Below are positions 7,975-15,248 of a DNA stretch of 64,000 nucleotides, in pieces; position 1 is the stretch's first letter, and the number at the start of each line of letters is the position of its first letter. The notes beneath the pieces were generated by a model. The model was given only the letters and a program-made list of their open reading frames with translations, searched no databases and was not told where the DNA came from. The DNA lies in the NCBI GenBank assembly GCA_964246705.1, contig CAXTRQ010000005.1:14606-78605 (forward strand), in the 5' to 3' direction. Source of the DNA: DASZCR01 sp964246705. GTDB lineage: Bacteria; Acidobacteriota; Blastocatellia; Pyrinomonadales; Pyrinomonadaceae. The position numbers and the translations under genes are program-made.

Positions 7975-9276
7975 ATGAGCGCCAACTTACAGAGCGTCAT
8001 GCACAAACAGAGATTGAGATTCGGTCTTCGACGCGTCGCGCGCTACGTGCGTAATGCGCCGAGGGTGTTGAATCACTGCCTGCGCTTTGACCAGAAGCGT
8101 CAATTTCTGGACACATTGCAAAACACTTATTACACGAACTACATCAATCTCTCGATGGCTTTTCGCGAGACGCACAATGATCGTCAGATACGCTCGCTGG
8201 CGCGTCAGGCGGTTTTTAATTATTTGACGAACGCTGTCGAGCGCACCTTTCCTGAGATATGGGAAGGGTTTGAGGTGCATGGGCTGGAAGTGTTGGAATC
8301 GGCGCTCGCGCTTGGCAAAGGCGCGATAGTCGTCAGCCAGCATTTAGGGCCGGAGCAATTCACGTTTCTTGAGTTGGCGACGCGCGGCTATATGGTCAAC
8401 GCCTCGATTACGGAGAACGCCATCCCGCGTAGCAATCGCTGGATCGAGTACATCATTCAAAACCTGCGCGGAAGCAAACACGCCATTGACGGGAAGAAGA
8501 TTGCGACCAACCTCCGCATCATCCGTGTCGAAGAATCGAGCAGCGCGTTGAAGATGGTGCGCGCCCTCAAGCGCGGCGAACTGGTGATGTTCAACCTCGA
8601 CGGGAATTTCGGGGCTGGCGACGATCTCCGCACGGCTCAGAAGAAGGTGCGCGTCCGCCTGCTCGGTCGAGAAATTCTTGCGCGCAAGGGCGCGGCCTAT
8701 CTCTCTTACAAGACGGGTGCGCCCATCGTTCCAGTGATTCCACTCTGGCTTCCCGGCCAGCGTCCGCGCCTAACCTTTCATGAGCCTCTGGTCGCGCGCG
8801 AGGGTGAGACGCTTGAAGATTTCTGCCAGCGGACTCTCCAGCAGATGTATAGCCAGTTAGAGTCGCATGTGCTCGAAGACCCCGCACAGTGGGAAGTCTG
8901 GTCGGAGTTTTACAAGTGGGTTGCACCGGCCACAAAAATCAGGGAGGCGGAAAAGAATGGGGAGGCGGCTCGCGCGCATTACGAATACTTCAGTCGCGCG
9001 CTGGAAGAATCGCCCGACCTGCCGCTACGCGTCGACCCAAGACACGCTTTTATCGTGCGAATGAAGCGGCGTCACGTGCTCGTTGATCTGCGTAACTTCC
9101 GCTTCTTCCTCGTGCCCGCAAGCACAGGGGAAGTTCTGCAACTGCTCTATCGCGGCGTCACACTGCAATCCGTGGTCGCAGATTTACGCCGCAAGCATGC
9201 GCCCGGACAGGTTTTGAAAGAATTGACGCGCCTGCGCGTGCTGCGCCTGCTCGACGTACAGCCCGACCAAGCCTAA
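7975..9276 (+). CDS. LpxL/HtrB-like acyltransferase with C-terminal PqqD-like domain (copy 2)
   Basis: A 433-residue paralogue of the preceding gene, starting at an ATG with GGAAGGA about 10 bases upstream. It shows SQHLGPEQ around His123 (fifth residue Gln instead of Asp/Glu), the shared FLEL Glu133, VMFNLDGNFGAGDD, and RKGAAYLSYKTGAPIVPV. Residues ~335-430 form the PqqD-like tail. The two copies share the HxGP signature and the domain order but differ at many positions, so they may act on different sites or as a heterodimer. The family link is to acyl transfer from acyl-ACP or acyl-CoA; the acceptor here is unknown. Confidence 0.82.
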   Translation: MSANLQSVMHKQRLRFGLRRVARYVRNAPRVLNHCLRFDQKRQFLDTLQNTYYTNYINLSMAFRETHNDRQIRSLARQAVFNYLTNAVERTFPEIWEGFEVHGLEVLESALALGKGAIVVSQHLGPEQFTFLELATRGYMVNASITENAIPRSNRWIEYIIQNLRGSKHAIDGKKIATNLRIIRVEESSSALKMVRALKRGELVMFNLDGNFGAGDDLRTAQKKVRVRLLGREILARKGAAYLSYKTGAPIVPVIPLWLPGQRPRLTFHEPLVAREGETLEDFCQRTLQQMYSQLESHVLEDPAQWEVWSEFYKWVAPATKIREAEKNGEAARAHYEYFSRALEESPDLPLRVDPRHAFIVRMKRRHVLVDLRNFRFFLVPASTGEVLQLLYRGVTLQSVVADLRRKHAPGQVLKELTRLRVLRLLDVQPDQA

Positions 9277-9292
9277 AGACTGCGAGGAATTT

Positions 9293-10216
9293 ATGATTGA
9301 AGTATTGGAACAAGTTGAAGCCGCAACGTGGGAAGAGCAACTGAAGGCCACCGCTCCGATGGGCGTCGGTCTCGGCTACGACGTGAACGCCGCCGGACTG
9401 GACTACCGCGACCTCTTCAAGCACCTCGGACGGCAGGTGGACTACCTTGAGTCTCACCCGATTTACCGCCAGCAGACAATTGACGAGATTTATCAGAACG
9501 TCGGCAGGGAAGTGCCATTCATACTGCATTACAACGACCTCGGCATCTGCAACCCGTCGCTCGAAATCGCCGACCACGCAGAAATCATCGAGGGTTTGCG
9601 CCGGAGGATGTCGCCGCCGTGGTTCGTTGAAGACTTCGGTTACTGGGCGCTGGACGGGCGGCAGTTTTACAGTTTCATGCCGCCAGTGCTGACGGAAGAA
9701 TCTCTGGATGCGACGTGCCGAAACATGTCGGCGCTTCAGGAATCCGTGTCGCTGCCTTACCTGCCGGAAAACCCTGCCTTCATCTTCTCGGTCGGCCCGA
9801 TGCACATTCTCGAATTTTCCGCCGAACTCAGTCGCCGCACAGGATGCGGCCTCCTGCTCGATGTCGGTCACCTCTACTCGTTTCAGGTGGCGCGCGGGTT
9901 AGACCCCATGCATAGCATCGGGCTTCTCCCGATGGATCGTGTTTATGAAATCCATGTCGCCGGAGGTGCGGTCGTCAATTCACGCTCCGGCTATCGCTAT
10001 TACGATGATAACCACAGCCGCCCCATCGCGCCCGTGGTTCTGGAAATGCTTGCCGAGATTGTCGGCCACGCCAGCAACCTCCGCGCGCTCACCGTCGAAG
10101 TGGATTTCAACCTCGCCGCCAACGGCATTGACGACCCTCTGAAAACAGCCGTCGAGAATTTTCAGACGGTACGCGCCATCGCCGAACGCCATTGGCAAAA
10201 ACCAACAGTGGAGTAA
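9293..10216 (+). CDS. DUF692 multinuclear non-haem iron oxidase (MNIO), copy 1
   Basis: A 307-residue TIM-barrel protein of the DUF692 family, which includes MbnB, TglH and ChrH, iron enzymes that remodel Cys or Asp residues in RiPP precursors. Visible family motifs are FILHYND (77-82), LPENP (157-161), LLLDVGHLY (187-195), EIHVAGG (219-225), DDNHS (238-242) and VEVDFN, supplying the expected His/Asp/Glu metal ligands. The start follows GAGGA by four bases. As in other MNIO systems a partner gene follows directly (10222). A likely target is Cys25/Cys27 or one of the Asp residues of the precursor. Confidence 0.9.
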   Translation: MIEVLEQVEAATWEEQLKATAPMGVGLGYDVNAAGLDYRDLFKHLGRQVDYLESHPIYRQQTIDEIYQNVGREVPFILHYNDLGICNPSLEIADHAEIIEGLRRRMSPPWFVEDFGYWALDGRQFYSFMPPVLTEESLDATCRNMSALQESVSLPYLPENPAFIFSVGPMHILEFSAELSRRTGCGLLLDVGHLYSFQVARGLDPMHSIGLLPMDRVYEIHVAGGAVVNSRSGYRYYDDNHSRPIAPVVLEMLAEIVGHASNLRALTVEVDFNLAANGIDDPLKTAVENFQTVRAIAERHWQKPTVE

Positions 10217-10221
10217 ATCTT

Positions 10222-11112
10222 ATGTCGCTCGACACTCAAATCACGGTCGTCTGTCGCCTCACGGTGGATCACAATTTCCGCGAATCGTTTACGCAAACGC
10301 CTGACGAAACGCTTGCCCGCTACGGTTATAATTTGCAACCGGCGGAGCAGCAGGTGGTTGAGCAGGCGGCGCAGTTGTTCAAACAATTTCCCGAACTGGC
10401 TGAGAACATCGAGGCCGTGGGTAGGCCGTGCCGGACGCATTTCCCGGCGACCTTTCATCTCACACAGGCGGAACTGGGAACGCAGTCCGACTTGATCGAA
10501 GCATTCGTGCAATCGAAGCATTGCTGGCGACCGGGCGAGACTTGGACATCGGCACAACCCCACGCGTTGCGCTGGGAGGACAAGGCCAACCTGCGCGAAC
10601 AGTTCAACTATACACTCGATTGTTTCTATCTCTTCATACGTGATTTGATCGGACAAGGACAGTTGCGGCGCGCGTGCTTGTCCGAAGTTTTGCAGTACGA
10701 GTATGACTGCTACCGTCTCCCGCTCGAATTATATCCGCAAGGTATTCAGCAACCGTTCAGCCCCGAAGGCGACGCGGATTTTCGGCAACTCTACCCGGAA
10801 GCCAATCCGTTCGTGCGGCTGCGAACCTACCTTTATCCGGTGACGGCTCTCACCGCACGGTACGGTGAGCATGAATACAAGCACGGCGAAGTTGCGCCCC
10901 AGCCGGAGACTGTGTTGTTCGGTTACGGTAACAATCGCTTCGTCAGGCTTAACCTGACACCCATCGCAGAGGAAATCTGGCGCAAGTGTGATGGTCGCCA
11001 CTCGGTCGCAGACCTCGCGGCATCATCCGTAGATGCCGCGCCTGTTCTGAAGTTCCTACAACATCTGGCCGGGTACGGGCTGATTCAGCCCACGGCGAAG
11101 GCTGCTGTCTGA
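10222..11112 (+). CDS. MNIO partner protein with C-terminal PqqD-like domain, copy 1
   Basis: A 296-residue protein whose ATG at 10222 has GGAG 8 bases upstream. The N-terminal ~45 residues hold FRESFTQTPDETLARYGYN, a leader-like helical motif shared with the second partner (12031-12915). The middle is helical with no motif I know. The last ~75 residues, with LFGYGNNRFVRLNLTP, the WRKCDGRHSVADLA segment and a closing LAGYGLIQP, fit a PqqD-type winged helix. MNIO enzymes usually need a partner that binds the leader (MbnC, TglI), and adjacency suggests that role. It is not obviously a DUF2063 protein, so this looks like a distinct partner type. Confidence 0.75.
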   Translation: MSLDTQITVVCRLTVDHNFRESFTQTPDETLARYGYNLQPAEQQVVEQAAQLFKQFPELAENIEAVGRPCRTHFPATFHLTQAELGTQSDLIEAFVQSKHCWRPGETWTSAQPHALRWEDKANLREQFNYTLDCFYLFIRDLIGQGQLRRACLSEVLQYEYDCYRLPLELYPQGIQQPFSPEGDADFRQLYPEANPFVRLRTYLYPVTALTARYGEHEYKHGEVAPQPETVLFGYGNNRFVRLNLTPIAEEIWRKCDGRHSVADLAASSVDAAPVLKFLQHLAGYGLIQPTAKAAV

Positions 11113-11141
11113 ATCAGCTGAACACGATAGGAGAGGGTCGA

Positions 11142-12017
11142 ATGAATCACCAGAGTGGCTACCGTGTGGCGAAGAATGATCTTCCGTGGATTGGCATCGG
11201 CATCGCTACGGAGTACGTCGGGAAGCAACCACTCTTTCAGCAGCTACACCATGAGCATGGAGACCTGCTTCAGTTCGTCGAGTATGGCGGAACGGTCGAA
11301 TTCGGACTCGACGAGGGCATCCGCGAATGGGCGCAGGCAGGCCATCCGAGCACGTACCATTACCTCGACATCAACTTGTCGGACGGGTCGAGACTTTCGC
11401 AGGAATGGTGTGACGCCACGGCAGAATTAGCCCGCCAAATCAACTCGCCTTGGATTTGCGGCGATATCGGGTTGTGGTACTACGGTCAGCGATCACTTAA
11501 AAATGTGATGCTCACACATCCGATTCTCAGCGTGGAGTCAGCCGCGCGGACGGCTGAAGCCATCGTCGAGTTGCAGGAGCGCACACGTTTTAACTGCCTG
11601 CCGGAGAACCCCCCAAGTCACGCCTATCTGGGCGACCTGCACTTGATGGACTACTTCGCGCGGGTGACTGAACAGGCCGATTGCTGGATGACGCTGGATT
11701 GCGCGCACCTGCTGATGTACCAGTACGCGCACAACTGCGACCCCCTGACCGGACTCGATAATTTCCCTCTGGAGCGAGTCGGTGAGATTCATATTGCAGG
11801 GGGCATGCTGATGGAACTGGCCGGACAACGCTACATCATTGACTCACACTTGCCGCAGATTCTTCCAGATGTCTGGAAGATCGTCGAATACGTGCTCGCG
11901 CGCGCCACCAACCTGCGCGCCGTCTGTCTCGAAGCTGAGGAACGCAATGGCCGCCGCGTGGCTGAGCTACTGCGACAGATTCACACGAGAGTACGCCGTT
12001 CCGCGCTGGCGGCTTAA
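11142..12017 (+). CDS. DUF692 multinuclear non-haem iron oxidase (MNIO), copy 2
   Basis: A 291-residue DUF692 protein with an AGGAGAGGG ribosome binding site. Motifs: THYHYLDIN region near 71-78, GDIGLWYY (108-114), LPENP (153-157), MTLDCAHLLMYQ (183-194, with Ala replacing the usual Gly of D-x-G-H), EIHIAGG (215-221), IDSHL (233-237) and a terminal CLEAEERNGR. It is only distantly similar to copy 1, so the two enzymes probably catalyse separate oxidations rather than being redundant. Its own partner follows 13 bases downstream. Confidence 0.9.
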   Translation: MNHQSGYRVAKNDLPWIGIGIATEYVGKQPLFQQLHHEHGDLLQFVEYGGTVEFGLDEGIREWAQAGHPSTYHYLDINLSDGSRLSQEWCDATAELARQINSPWICGDIGLWYYGQRSLKNVMLTHPILSVESAARTAEAIVELQERTRFNCLPENPPSHAYLGDLHLMDYFARVTEQADCWMTLDCAHLLMYQYAHNCDPLTGLDNFPLERVGEIHIAGGMLMELAGQRYIIDSHLPQILPDVWKIVEYVLARATNLRAVCLEAEERNGRRVAELLRQIHTRVRRSALAA

Positions 12018-12030
12018 GGGAAGTAAGTTT

Positions 12031-12915
12031 ATGGCATTGACCGAGCAATTTCAGACGATTTTTCAAATCTCTTATGATGACGCCTTCCGCGAGCGTTTCT
12101 TTAGCGACCCCTCGGCGACTTTGAGCGAGCGAGGCCACACGGCTGAAGAAGTTCGTATCCTCACCAGCGGGCAACTTGAGCGCCTGCAAGCTAAATCACT
12201 CGCCGATAAGGCGCACTATCTGAAAACGTTCTTCCAATATTTCCCGAAGACGATGTATGTGCTGACGAGCGCGACGCGTAGCCTCGAACCGCTCTACGCA
12301 TTTTTCAATTCTTCATACTTCGTCCAGTGCTTCTCATGTGCGGAGAGTTTCACAGACGCCTTTAGCCGTTTCCTTTCTGAGCAGTCGAATATTTATACTC
12401 ATCTCGTCCCATGCCTTCCAGACCTGCACACGTTTGAGGACGCTCTGCTCCGGCTCCAAGCCATGTCAGACCGCACACCACCGGAGGCGGTGACGCTCGA
12501 CAGGGCGCGTTGTCTGGCCCGTGGAGCGCGCGGTCTCGTGCGCAATTTTAACTACCCTGTGACGGAAATCGTGGAATATATTAATCACTTCACTGTGAGC
12601 GAATGGTATCGCCTTTCGCCACTGTGGGCGGCGGCGGGCGAGCCTGTGCCGCGCATGGTAATTCCTCACGCCCGCTTGCAAGATGCCACGACGCTGACCT
12701 TCTTACAACGGAAGAACGGGCCTGTCATGCTAAAATTTTCAACGTCGCAGCACGCCGCGCTCGTCGCCTGTGACGGCACGCGCAATTCCTCTGAGGTGGC
12801 CGCCGCAGTCGGCGCTGAAGGGGATGAAAAACACGCTCTTGAGGAGTGGATAACTTTCTGCTTGCAGCAGGAGATTCTCGTCTATGCGACTGACCCATCG
12901 AGCGAAGGACATTAA
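12031..12915 (+). CDS. MNIO partner protein with C-terminal PqqD-like domain, copy 2
   Basis: A 294-residue protein starting at the ATG at 12031, with AAGGGAAG just upstream; a longer frame that starts inside the MNIO gene is not credible. The N terminus has FRERFFSDPSATLSERGHT, matching the FRExFxxxPxxTLxxxG pattern of the first partner. A Cys-containing helical middle (FVQCFSCAESF) follows, then a C-terminal ~90 residues with LTFLQRKNGPVMLKFSTSQH and a helix pair like a PqqD domain. Presumed to deliver the precursor to the second MNIO. Duplicated together with its oxidase, giving two oxidase-partner modules in tandem. Confidence 0.75.
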   Translation: MALTEQFQTIFQISYDDAFRERFFSDPSATLSERGHTAEEVRILTSGQLERLQAKSLADKAHYLKTFFQYFPKTMYVLTSATRSLEPLYAFFNSSYFVQCFSCAESFTDAFSRFLSEQSNIYTHLVPCLPDLHTFEDALLRLQAMSDRTPPEAVTLDRARCLARGARGLVRNFNYPVTEIVEYINHFTVSEWYRLSPLWAAAGEPVPRMVIPHARLQDATTLTFLQRKNGPVMLKFSTSQHAALVACDGTRNSSEVAAAVGAEGDEKHALEEWITFCLQQEILVYATDPSSEGH

Positions 12916-13034
12916 CGGCTCGAAGGTGGCATGCCGTCTGGCTCGCTTCATAACGTTAGTAGAACTATCGGTAGAACTCACCGTCACCCTCCGCGCAGCA
13001 ATCCAACTAAATCACTCGAAGGAGAATTGGCCCG

Positions 13035-14336
13035 ATGCGTTTATTCAGATTCCTCATCCTCTTAATCATCCTCGCCATCACGGGCTACTCACCCGCCAGC
13101 GTCCAAGCGCAAAGCTTTGCGACGCAGAGAGAGACTACCGTTAGCGCAGCCGGACAAACTCAAGTGAATACTTCGTACAATAAACTTTTCGATGAAATCT
13201 GGCAGACGGTCAATAAGAAGTTTTACGACCCGAACTTCGCGGGCGTAGACTGGAAAGCCGTCGGGGAACGATACCGCCCTCAAGTCGCGCAGGTCGCTGA
13301 CGACAATGCGTTCCTGATCTTGATTAACAAGATGCTTAAGGAACTCCCTGTTTCACATCTCTCTCTGTCATTACCGAGACGCGGCGGACAGGTTGGAATC
13401 CCTGTCAACGTTCGGACACTCGAAGGCCAACAAATTGCGATTGGGGGTTCGCCTTTCTCCGAGGCTTACCGAAAAGGGCTGTTGCCCGGCGAAATTATTG
13501 TGGAACCGATAGACAGCCTGAGAGGTCGTCACGGCGAGCCGGTGACGTTCAACATTAAAGGTTGTGACGGGAAGATGCGCGCGATGGAGGTGCGGCGTGA
13601 ACGCTTTACGCTCTCGAAGCCCACCGCGCGCTGGTCAATCTACGAACCGCGCCCCGGAACGTCAATCGGGTACTTACGGGTTTTACAATTCGATGACACG
13701 ATCCCGCCGCAAGTTGACGCGGCCATGGAAGACCTGAAAGACACGCGCGCCCTCGTCATTGACGTGAGAGATAATCCCGGCGGCAACGCTTCCTTCATTC
13801 GCTTGAGCAGCTACTTTACACAGGGGCAGCATCTCGTGGCTGCACTCCTGATGCGCCCGGCGCTGGAACGCTATAAATCCGCCCCCGCGCAGATTGATCC
13901 GTCAACTTTCCCAAAGATAGTCGGAGCTTACACGACCGCAGAGATATTCAAGGCTTTGCTGTCGAATAATGGCGGTATTGGTTTATACAGTGAAGACCTC
14001 GGCAATAAAATCTATCGCGGCAGGGTGATACTCCTCATCAATGAAAACACTGGCAGCGCGGCTGAGGGCTTCGCGGGCTACATGAAACTTAACAGCAAAG
14101 TCACCCTCATCGGCACGCCCACAGCAGGCCAACTTTTGGGCGGAGAGCCTATCAAATTGAGCGACGGTTGGACGTTGTTCATGCCAACCCACGCGGCTTG
14201 GGGGCCGGACGGTAAGTCCGCCATAGACAAATCCACGACGCCGAACATTGAGGTACGCATGTCCCGTCAGGATTTTTGTGACAACCGTGACCCCATCCTT
14301 GCCAGAGCATTGGAAGTCTTAGACACAAATCAATAG
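13035..14336 (+). CDS. Secreted S41-family serine peptidase
   Basis: A 433-residue protein with a GAAGGAG ribosome binding site and a signal peptide (hydrophobic residues ~5-17, cleavage near AQA|QS at 25-27). A short helical N domain (~48-115) precedes a degenerate PDZ region (~120-190) and the TSPc peptidase fold with VIDVRDNPGGN (241-251) and nucleophile Ser341 in NTGSAAEGF. The Lys that forms the catalytic dyad in CtpA-type enzymes, 25 residues after the Ser, is Gln366 here (TPTAGQ), as in the tricorn/IRBP-like branch. Its position at the end of the run suggests extracytoplasmic trimming of the RiPP, but a general envelope role is possible. Confidence 0.85.
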   Translation: MRLFRFLILLIILAITGYSPASVQAQSFATQRETTVSAAGQTQVNTSYNKLFDEIWQTVNKKFYDPNFAGVDWKAVGERYRPQVAQVADDNAFLILINKMLKELPVSHLSLSLPRRGGQVGIPVNVRTLEGQQIAIGGSPFSEAYRKGLLPGEIIVEPIDSLRGRHGEPVTFNIKGCDGKMRAMEVRRERFTLSKPTARWSIYEPRPGTSIGYLRVLQFDDTIPPQVDAAMEDLKDTRALVIDVRDNPGGNASFIRLSSYFTQGQHLVAALLMRPALERYKSAPAQIDPSTFPKIVGAYTTAEIFKALLSNNGGIGLYSEDLGNKIYRGRVILLINENTGSAAEGFAGYMKLNSKVTLIGTPTAGQLLGGEPIKLSDGWTLFMPTHAAWGPDGKSAIDKSTTPNIEVRMSRQDFCDNRDPILARALEVLDTNQ

Positions 14337-14423
14337 ATGTCTTTTTGGTCTGCCACTGGGGATGGGTGACCGGCATCCAAGCACTACGCGTCCGATAAGC
14401 CCTCCGCCACTTCTTTTAAGGGG

Positions 14424-14873
14424 TTAAAAGGAAGTTTGCCCTTTTGCAACTTTGCTTGCGACGATCTGCTCGCGGAGAGGTCTCCATTTATGTAGAGCGA
14501 GCCAGTGAACCCCTCCAATGAGCAGTGCTGCTACGGGAGCTACCCAAAAGGTGATGGCTGGACGCATGCCGGGCCTAAGCCAACCGGAAGCGAGTTCGGC
14601 AAACAATGCGGCAATAGCGAAGGGCCAGAACGGTAAGGTGGTTCCAGCGTTCCTTTTATCACGACTCCATTTTGTAAGCGGCGTCAGCAGGATTGTGCTG
14701 TAGGTGAGAGAGGCGATTGAGATGCGTGTGAACTTGCGCCAGTTGGCATCATGCGCTAGTCCGCCGAGCACGAAAATTAGTATGCTGCCAAGCAACATCA
14801 TGCTCACTAGAAAATCCGTAGGTAGGTTGTGATGTATTGAAGTCAGCCCTTTAACTTTGTCAGTCTGTCCCAT
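14424..14873 (-). CDS. Small four-helix membrane protein, unknown
   Basis: A 149-residue protein read against its neighbours. It has about four hydrophobic segments (near residues 20-38, 50-65, 82-97 and 105-122) and a basic C terminus (HKWRPLREQIVASKVAKG). I do not recognise the family. It separates the S41 peptidase from the M16 peptidase and breaks the + strand run, so it marks a possible boundary of the RiPP cluster. Any link to immunity or export is speculation. Confidence 0.6.
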   Translation of the reverse strand: MGQTDKVKGLTSIHHNLPTDFLVSMMLLGSILIFVLGGLAHDANWRKFTRISIASLTYSTILLTPLTKWSRDKRNAGTTLPFWPFAIAALFAELASGWLRPGMRPAITFWVAPVAALLIGGVHWLALHKWRPLREQIVASKVAKGQTSF

Positions 14874-15248
14874 CTTGAACCTTCTCTTTGAAAAATTACT
14901 TCTTGCCGTCCGAGTCTACATTTGACGGTAGCACACGTAGCGGCGGGTGTGGCAGTATTTGGTTGTGTGTGTGACCGGCGTTTGGGGAGTGGAGGATACG
15001 TTATCAGACGGGAAAGGTGGGGTTGGAGCTTAGAGGATGAAAGCATTGCTGACCGGATTGAACTTGTGTGGTGACAGGGGTCAATAGCTACCGTGTCTGC
15101 CTGATGCTCTTCAAAAAGCCGCCTTTGACTGTTCTCGATTTTTGCAATGTGGCCGCGTATAATGCGTATCTCACTTCTGTCCCGATTTCGCAGCCCTTGA
15201 GCGGCAGGCGGAATCAATCCTAACAATCGAATCGGAATGGAGATTCTT
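14874..15248 (+). promoter_or_regulatory. Intergenic region with -10 box before M16 peptidase
   Basis: About 375 non-coding bases lie between two divergent genes. A perfect TATAAT stands at 15158-15163, 85 bases upstream of the M16 start, with no good -35 at the standard distance. GGAG at 15239-15242 is the ribosome binding site. I see nothing else in the stretch. Confidence 0.35.
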
